Positions 58,272 to 64,000 of a stretch of DNA of 64,000 bases are shown here, one piece after another. The stretch is from Methanobacteriota archaeon. GTDB taxonomy: Archaea; Thermoplasmatota; Poseidoniia; Poseidoniales; Thalassarchaeaceae. Location: contig PBWO01000019.1 in assembly GCA_002727275.1 (NCBI GenBank), forward strand, positions 24,183 to 88,182. The letters run 5' to 3'. The notes under the pieces were generated by a model that saw only the letters and a program-made list of their open reading frames with translations, was not told where the DNA came from and searched no databases. A program made the translations under genes and the position numbers. Positions within the stretch are counted from its first letter, which is position 1. Every line of letters starts with the position of its first letter.

Positions 58272-59864
58272 GTGGATAAGCCTCGTTCTACCACAATGAG
58301 TGGAATGGATAGGTCAGATGTAGCCACTTCTGATACTTCTAATGCAGCAGGGCATAATCCTACTGGCCACCCAAATCCGGGCCTGCCACCTTACACGCGA
58401 GGTATTCACAGTGATATGTATCGTAGTAAGTTATGGACGATGCGTCAATACGCTGGATTCTCTACGGCTATAGATACTAATGAGCGTTTCAGAACATTAC
58501 TTGAAAACGGTCAGACCGGGTTATCAGTAGCATTCGATTTGCCCACTCAACTAGGGCTTGATTCAGATCATCCTCATTCCCTTGGTGAAGTTGGAAGAGT
58601 GGGAGTTCCAATTGATACAATTGATGATATGAAATTACTATTCAAATCTATAGATATGTCAAATATTTCAACTTCAATGACGATTAATGCACCAGCGACA
58701 TCAATCTTAGCGATGTATGTAGCTGCAGCCGAAGAATCAGGTGTTGACAGGTCAGATCTAAAGGGTACTGTGCAGAACGATATTCTAAAGGAATATATTG
58801 CTAGAGGTCTGTACATCTATCCTCCAGAACAATCAATGAGATTGACTACTGATCTTATGCAATGGTGCATGAATAATGCACCTTCGTGGAATACAATATC
58901 AATCAGCGGTTATCACATGCGAGAGGCTGGATGTACTGCTGTGGAAGAGGTATCGTTGACTCTATCAAACGCTCTACAATACGTTTCAAGTGCTATTGAT
59001 TCTGGACTAGAGATTGATAGTTTCGCGCCCCGAATGTCTTTCTTTTTTAGTTCACATAATGACTTTCTCGAAGAGGTATCAAAATTCAGAGCTGCGAGAA
59101 TGCTGTGGCATGATTTGGTAAATGAGAGGTTTGATCCATCGAATCCTCGATCGACTCAACTCAGGTTTCACACACAAACAGCAGGAGTTACCCTTACCGC
59201 CCAACAGCCGTTAAACAATACAGTAAGAGTGGCATACCAGGCTCTATCTGCAGTATTTGGTGGTACTCAATCACTTCACACAAACAGTTTTGATGAAGCA
59301 ATCGGTTTACCTACTGAAGAGGCTGCCACAATTGCCCTAAGGACGCAACAAATTATCGCTGAAGAGACTGGAGTTCCATTCAGTGTTGACCCGTTAGCAG
59401 GTTCATATCTAGTCGAAGAGATGACTGCCAATATTGCTTCTGAAGCCAGGAAGAAAATTGAAGAAATTGATGCCAAAGGAGGTGCACTCAATTGCGTCAA
59501 AGCAGGTGTCCAGCAACAGATGATTCATGAGAGTGCATGGAATAATCTAAATTCCATAGAAAGCGGAGACACAGGAGTAGTAGGGGTCAATATCCATAAT
59601 GATGATGCGGAAGTTTACGATAGTGGATTGAAGATTGATTCTGAGAATACTGAGCGTTGTATTAAGAGATTACAGGCACACAAGGAGTGCAGGGACGAAT
59701 CTAAGGTAGAGTCCACTCTAGGCCGGCTAAGAGAATCATGTATTGAAGGAATCAATGTGATGGAGCCATTGATTGATGCAGCAAAGGCTGGTGCGACAAT
59801 CGGCGAAATGAATGCAGTTATGAGAGATGTCTTTGGAACATGGGTATCACCGAGTGGAGTATAA
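58272..59864 (+). CDS. Methylmalonyl-CoA mutase large (catalytic) subunit
   Basis: PPYTRGIHSDMYRSKLWTMRQYAGFSTAIDTNERFR, VAFDLPTQLGLDSDH, FGGTQSLHTNSFDEAIGLPTEEAATIALRTQQII. Confidence 0.95.
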   Translation: MDKPRSTTMSGMDRSDVATSDTSNAAGHNPTGHPNPGLPPYTRGIHSDMYRSKLWTMRQYAGFSTAIDTNERFRTLLENGQTGLSVAFDLPTQLGLDSDHPHSLGEVGRVGVPIDTIDDMKLLFKSIDMSNISTSMTINAPATSILAMYVAAAEESGVDRSDLKGTVQNDILKEYIARGLYIYPPEQSMRLTTDLMQWCMNNAPSWNTISISGYHMREAGCTAVEEVSLTLSNALQYVSSAIDSGLEIDSFAPRMSFFFSSHNDFLEEVSKFRAARMLWHDLVNERFDPSNPRSTQLRFHTQTAGVTLTAQQPLNNTVRVAYQALSAVFGGTQSLHTNSFDEAIGLPTEEAATIALRTQQIIAEETGVPFSVDPLAGSYLVEEMTANIASEARKKIEEIDAKGGALNCVKAGVQQQMIHESAWNNLNSIESGDTGVVGVNIHNDDAEVYDSGLKIDSENTERCIKRLQAHKECRDESKVESTLGRLRESCIEGINVMEPLIDAAKAGATIGEMNAVMRDVFGTWVSPSGV

Positions 59865-60271
59865 TGGATAGGCCGAGTATAGACCATGTCGGCATCGCTA
59901 CTCGTTCTGTCGAGGCTTCAACAGCATTCTGGGAGGCCCTAGGGCTAGAATCCAGTATTGATGAAGTAAATAATGAGCAAGGGGTACGGATTAGGATGCT
60001 AAGTGGTGTAGGTAATTCTCCTCGGGTCGAACTATTGGAACCTCTTGGTCCAGATACTCCTGTTGGTAGATTTATCTCTAAACGCGGAGAAGGTATGCAA
60101 CAGTTAGCATTCTCAGTCAACGACATTAATGATACAATATCTAGACTGATAGAAAACGGATTTAGGATGATTAACATAGAGCCCACAGAAGGTATAGATG
60201 GCTCACTAATAGCATTCGTACACCCCTCCTCAACTGGAGGTGTCCTCGTTGAACTCGTGCAACGAAATTGA
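59864..60271 (+). CDS. Methylmalonyl-CoA epimerase
   Basis: SIDHVGIATRSVEASTAFWEALGL glyoxalase fold; TAATG overlap with mutase. Confidence 0.92.
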   Translation: MDRPSIDHVGIATRSVEASTAFWEALGLESSIDEVNNEQGVRIRMLSGVGNSPRVELLEPLGPDTPVGRFISKRGEGMQQLAFSVNDINDTISRLIENGFRMINIEPTEGIDGSLIAFVHPSSTGGVLVELVQRN

Positions 60272-60305
60272 TAACAGTCAAAAGACAAACCAATTTCGGT
60301 AGATC

Positions 60306-60608
60306 ATGCAAACCTCAATGGGCCTAATCACGAGTAATGGTACCCCCACTTCAGAGCATGTTACCGAAGAGGTTGAGTTTCTCTCAGAAGCACTTGGAAA
60401 CCTAAGAGATGCTGGCCAAATTTCTAATGATGCGTACCTTGATGCCGGTGCCATTCAGGGTGGGCTTTCACTAGTAGCTAGCTTATTGGATCAAGGTGCG
60501 CCTACCGAAGAGATTGATGTACAACTTAGTCAACTATCAGAGAGGGCAACTCGGATTTGTTCAATTCACCCAGAAATAGATAGTCAAATCGAGAGTATGA
60601 GAGTTTAA
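60306..60608 (+). CDS. Hypothetical 100-aa helical protein
   Basis: ORF fills the gap between epimerase and RHH operon. Confidence 0.6.
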   Translation: MQTSMGLITSNGTPTSEHVTEEVEFLSEALGNLRDAGQISNDAYLDAGAIQGGLSLVASLLDQGAPTEEIDVQLSQLSERATRICSIHPEIDSQIESMRV

Positions 60609-60637
60609 TATTACTCCAGTATTACCTGAGTAATACT
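60609..60637. promoter_or_regulatory. Candidate operator: overlapping dyads and 11-bp-spaced ATTAC repeats
   Basis: TATTACTCCAGTATTACCTGAGTAATACT contains AGTATTAC-CTGA-GTAATACT (perfect 8-bp arms) and TATTACTC...GAGTAATA (perfect 8-bp arms), 27 nt before the RHH gene. Confidence 0.6.
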
Positions 60638-60663
60638 TATTCATACCTCGTCGTGCGCGATGT

Positions 60664-60846
60664 ATGCCCAAAGTAAGCTTGGACATACCAGCTCAGTTGC
60701 TTGATGATATCAAGACTCATGTTGGTGATGAGAAGAAATTTGTCTCAGTTGCAGATGCTGTCAGAACTGCCTGTAGAAAGTTGTTAGATCAGTTGGATGC
60801 GATTGATGACTTGCATGGAAGGATATCGAGGGATTCAGATGAGTGA
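60664..60846 (+). CDS. Ribbon-helix-helix-like small DNA-binding protein
   Basis: MPKVSLDIPAQLLDDIKTHVGDEKKFVSVADAVRTACRKLLDQLD; overlaps folE start. Confidence 0.75.
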   Translation: MPKVSLDIPAQLLDDIKTHVGDEKKFVSVADAVRTACRKLLDQLDAIDDLHGRISRDSDE

Positions 60847-61408
60847 GAATGAACTCAAGGCTATTGAGGCCGTGGAAACACTAATTCGATATATCGAAGA
60901 TATTGATGGTGACTTAAGAGAGGGGCTTGAGAGAACTCCAGAACGTGTAATTGAGTCGTTCAAGGAAATCTATAGCGGCTATGTTGATGATGCAGAAGAA
61001 ATACTGTCTGCAACATTCAACTCAGAAGGCTATGATGGAATAGTTCTACTGAGAGATGTAGAGTTTCATTCAGTATGTGAACATCACCTACAACCATTCT
61101 CCGGAAAGGCTCACATTGCTTACATACCAGTAGACAAGATTGTGGGAATTAGTAAACTCGCTAGGTTACTTGATATGCACTCGAAAAGGTTGCAGAATCA
61201 GGAGAGGTTGACAGAGTCAATTGTACAAGATCTTCAGAGAGTAATACAACCATTAGGTTGTGCGGCTATTCTAGAGGCACAACATGGATGTATGCGATGT
61301 AGAGGTGTTTCAAAACAAAATGCCGTTATGGTAACCAGTTCGATGCGTGGTGCATTCTTCGATAATCCCCATGCCAGAGCAGAGCTAATGCAGTTGATTA
61401 ATCAGTGA
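60839..61408 (+). CDS. folE: GTP cyclohydrolase I (FolE type)
   Basis: DGDLREGLERTPERV, VEFHSVCEHHLQPFSGKAHIAYIP, QHGCMRCRGV; start refined to MSENELKAIE. Confidence 0.94.
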   Translation: MSENELKAIEAVETLIRYIEDIDGDLREGLERTPERVIESFKEIYSGYVDDAEEILSATFNSEGYDGIVLLRDVEFHSVCEHHLQPFSGKAHIAYIPVDKIVGISKLARLLDMHSKRLQNQERLTESIVQDLQRVIQPLGCAAILEAQHGCMRCRGVSKQNAVMVTSSMRGAFFDNPHARAELMQLINQ

Positions 61409-61412
61409 TACC

Positions 61413-62042
61413 ATGGTCCTACTACCAACTGATTCGGGACTCGAACAGGTATATCCCATTGTAGAGATTTTTCACAGCGTACAAGGGGAAGGATACCACG
61501 CCGGAGAGGCTTCTATATTCATCAGATTTGGGCGCTGTAATCTACGATGTCCATGGTGCGATACCGAGTTTGATGAATGGGAAGACTTGACACTTGGCCA
61601 ATTAATTGACGCGGTTACTAGATTCGACTGTGATAGAGTGATATTGACAGGTGGTGAGCCGGCTCTGCAAGACTTACCACCGCTATGTAACTCTCTCAAG
61701 GCAATGGGTTACTACATCAGCATCGAGACAAATGGAACTGTTGCATTGCCTACAGGAATCATCGATTGGGTATGTGTAAGCCCTAAGGACCAAGAGTACC
61801 CAGATGTTGCAATTCGGCAGCGAGAAGGAGATGAGCTTAAGGTGGTATATCTGGGCCAAGACATGACGATTTATGATGAGCTCAAAGAAGGCTTCCAACA
61901 CCACTTCCTTCAACCATGTTATGATGAGAATATGAGTGTTGAATGGAATGGTCTCAACTTTCATCAGACCTACGAAGTGGTGAAAGCAAATCCATCCTGG
62001 AGGCTTTCTCTTCAGACTCATAAGTGGATGTGTGTAGAATGA
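61413..62042 (+). CDS. queE: 7-carboxy-7-deazaguanine synthase QueE
   Basis: VEIFHSVQGEGYHAGEASIFIRFGRCNLRCPWCDTEFDEWE, LTGGEPALQ radical SAM. Confidence 0.93.
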   Translation: MVLLPTDSGLEQVYPIVEIFHSVQGEGYHAGEASIFIRFGRCNLRCPWCDTEFDEWEDLTLGQLIDAVTRFDCDRVILTGGEPALQDLPPLCNSLKAMGYYISIETNGTVALPTGIIDWVCVSPKDQEYPDVAIRQREGDELKVVYLGQDMTIYDELKEGFQHHFLQPCYDENMSVEWNGLNFHQTYEVVKANPSWRLSLQTHKWMCVE

Positions 62043-62818
62043 GAGTCGTGATGGCATTGAGTGGAGGGATGGATTCGACCGCTCTGCTATTACGTATGCT
62101 AGCGCGTGGAGGTTCCGTGACCTGTATCTCATATAATTACGGTCAAAGGCATATCGTAGAGTTGGAGAGGGCTCAGAAGAATATCGAATATCTTGCTTCC
62201 AATGGCTATTCTGTTGACCATATTGTAGTCGATCTGTCTAGTGCTATGTCCTCATTCGCTTCAACTCTGACGGATTTCTCCACTAAAGTTCCTGAAGGTC
62301 ACTATGAGGAGGAGCAGATGAAGCAGACTGTTGTGCCCAACCGTAATGCGATTTTCACTTCAATACTCTATGGTCATGCATTATCCATCTCAACAATCAA
62401 GAATTGTGATGTCTCATTGACCCTAGGTGTACATTCAGGTGATCATACCATATATCCCGATTGTAGACCAGAATTTTACGATCAACTAATGCAAGCACTG
62501 GACACTGGTAACTGGGGTTCAGAGAGAATTTCAATTAACTTACCATATATCGATTCGGATAAGGAAGGAATCCTAAGAGATGCATTGGAATCATGCGATA
62601 TGTTAGGATTGGATTTTGATATTGTATTTGCAAATACCAATACATCATACAACCCAGATAGTGAAGGCAGAAGCTCAGGAAAGTCTGGTTCAGACGTAGA
62701 GAGAATACTCGCATTCCACGCAATAGGAAGAGTTGATCCGGTTGAGTATGTCGATAATTGGACGACAGTTCTTGAACGCGCCTTGAGAATAGAGAGAGAT
62801 TACGAGGCGATACAATGA
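62039..62818 (+). CDS. queC: QueC-family protein (7-cyano-7-deazaguanine synthase) lacking zinc-site cysteines
   Basis: MRVVMALSGGMDSTALLLRML PP-loop, VPNRNAIFTSILYGHA, GVHSGDHTIYPDCRPEF; C-terminal TSYNPDSEGRSSGKSGSDVER in place of the canonical CY..CG.C..C..R. Confidence 0.9.
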   Translation: MRVVMALSGGMDSTALLLRMLARGGSVTCISYNYGQRHIVELERAQKNIEYLASNGYSVDHIVVDLSSAMSSFASTLTDFSTKVPEGHYEEEQMKQTVVPNRNAIFTSILYGHALSISTIKNCDVSLTLGVHSGDHTIYPDCRPEFYDQLMQALDTGNWGSERISINLPYIDSDKEGILRDALESCDMLGLDFDIVFANTNTSYNPDSEGRSSGKSGSDVERILAFHAIGRVDPVEYVDNWTTVLERALRIERDYEAIQ

Positions 62819-63234
62819 GTGGATTACCTAGGACGGACGTGGAAAAGGATGCAGAATGGCGAAGCAGGCTTACACAGTTGCAATATCATGTAACTAGGCA
62901 AGCAGGCACTGAGAGGCCAAACACGGGTATATACAACCTCGAAAGCAGAAAGGGTGACTATCACTGCATATGCTGTGGACATCTACTATTCACGTCCCAG
63001 ATGAAGTATGCATCAGGGTGTGGATGGCCTGCTTTCCATACAGAACACCCAGATGCTGGTATTACTAGATTGGAGGACAGAGCATTTGGTATGGTCAGAG
63101 TAGAAGTCAGATGCGGTTCTTGTGATGCCCACCTGGGGCATGTATTCGATGATGGCCCAATGCAATACGGTGGAGAAAGATACTGCATCAACTCAGCTAG
63201 TATGGATTTCAAATTGGAGGAGAACAATGACTAG
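62815..63234 (+). CDS. msrB: Peptide-methionine (R)-S-oxide reductase
   Basis: HCICCGHLLFTSQMKYASGCGWPAFH, CGSCDAHLGHVFDDGP, RYCINSASMDF. Confidence 0.95.
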   Translation: MSGLPRTDVEKDAEWRSRLTQLQYHVTRQAGTERPNTGIYNLESRKGDYHCICCGHLLFTSQMKYASGCGWPAFHTEHPDAGITRLEDRAFGMVRVEVRCGSCDAHLGHVFDDGPMQYGGERYCINSASMDFKLEENND

Positions 63235-63682
63235 CAGAATTAGAAGGTGGGTTGAGACGGATACGGGTCACCGAGTACCCAATCACAAGAGTAAGTGTAG
63301 ACACATGCACGGACATCGATACCGATGGGAGGCAGAACTAGATGGCGATGTAGTAACTCAGAGAGGAGTATCGGACGAAGGTATGCTCATGGACTTCTCA
63401 GATATCTCAGATATTCTGAACAAACATATCCATGATATTGTAGATCATGCATTCATCGTCTATGAAGGCGATCATGAGGCCATTGGTGCCCTATCCATGA
63501 TGAATGACGAACATAGAACACTAGTCGTACCTTTCATCCCTACAGCAGAGAATCTAGCGAAGTGGGCATACGAGCAAGTTAGACCCCACATCGAATCATC
63601 ATACGGTAATAAGCTCAGGTTGCACGCATTCCACGTTAGGGAAACTCCCAAGTCATGGGCCACATGGTCTACCGAATCATAG
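63227..63682 (+). CDS. queD: 6-carboxytetrahydropterin synthase QueD-like
   Basis: GHRVPNHKSKCRHMHGHRYRWEAEL zinc motif, GMLMDFSDI, DHAFIV; start refined to MTSRIRRW. Confidence 0.88.
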   Translation: MTSRIRRWVETDTGHRVPNHKSKCRHMHGHRYRWEAELDGDVVTQRGVSDEGMLMDFSDISDILNKHIHDIVDHAFIVYEGDHEAIGALSMMNDEHRTLVVPFIPTAENLAKWAYEQVRPHIESSYGNKLRLHAFHVRETPKSWATWSTES

Positions 63683-63756
63683 TGGTGGGCACCTAACACT
63701 CTGAGGGGGCGACAGGTCACGATATATTCAAGCGAAATACCCCCCCATCCTGGGTC

Positions 63757-63852
63757 ATGTTTCCCGAAGAAAGGCGGGATCGGATCATTATTGCCATATG
63801 TATCGTAATCGGTGCAATGGCTTTCTTGGTAGCGTATATTCCCGGCTCATAA
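63757..63852 (+). CDS. 31-aa putative single-TM small protein
   Basis: MFPEERRDRIIIAICIVIGAMAFLVAYIPGS; TATA-like gatatattc about 35 nt upstream. Confidence 0.45.
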   Translation: MFPEERRDRIIIAICIVIGAMAFLVAYIPGS

Positions 63853-63883
63853 AGAGACCGTCTGTTAATCGATTGCATCTAAG

Positions 63884-64000
63884 TCAGAAATCCAAGTCGT
63901 AGTTTTGGAGGAGAGGAGTTGATTCTCCAGTCTTGTTGGCGAAGTAGATCCCGTACTTCTGGGCTAGAGGAGGTGATTCTCCAGTCTTGGCGAAGTAGTA
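63884..64000 (-). CDS. C-terminal end of a protein with tandem ~18-19 aa repeats (partial)
   Basis: Reverse-strand reading open from window edge: YYFAKTGESPPLAQKYGIYFANKTGESTPLLQNYDLDF-stop. Confidence 0.65.
   Translation of the reverse strand, partial: YYFAKTGESPPLAQKYGIYFANKTGESTPLLQNYDLDF

Noticed and set aside
63122-63226. N-terminal extension of the queD ORF (MMPTWGMYSMMAQ...)
   Set aside because: Overlaps msrB coding sequence in another frame; ATG at 63227 gives the canonical QueD start.
1-64000. CRISPR arrays, transposases, integrases, toxin-antitoxin or prophage genes
   Set aside because: No regularly spaced direct repeats of CRISPR type and no mobile-element enzyme motifs seen in any ORF; the RHH gene at 60664 has no adjacent toxin and is instead joined to folE.

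Overview
Gene-dense archaeal chromosomal window with no mobile elements or CRISPR. Gene content (archaeal exosome superoperon, PAN, proteasome alpha, PriS, TiaS, archaeosortase, split transketolase, IPK, aerobic histidine and propionyl-CoA catabolism) fits a marine Euryarchaeota/Thermoplasmatota-type heterotroph such as Poseidoniales (MGII); the taxon is inference. The window is rich in enzymes that modify the translation apparatus: Dph6, TiaS, Pcc1/Kae1, KptA, Tsr3, AlaX and preQ0 genes. The observations I rate highest are: (1) a 158-aa HEAT protein (37859-38335, -) whose two His-Glu motifs, spacing and flanks look like one half of eukaryotic deoxyhypusine hydroxylase (DOHH), suggesting a homodimeric half-size archaeal DOHH; (2) a QueC in a FolE-QueE-QueC-MsrB-QueD operon that has lost all four zinc-binding cysteines, with a ribbon-helix-helix gene and a compact repeat/dyad operator candidate upstream; (3) an in-frame fusion of type I IPP isomerase with a polyprenyl diphosphate synthase beside IPK, with a UbiD-family decarboxylase nearby; (4) an unlisted 49-aa zinc-ribbon protein (54069-54218, -) next to tRNA-Val and an AT-rich spacer with clustered CGATAA motifs; (5) an unlisted edge CDS with tandem ~18-19 aa repeats (63884-64000, -). 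All assignments come from reading the sequence and recalled family motifs; no database search was run.
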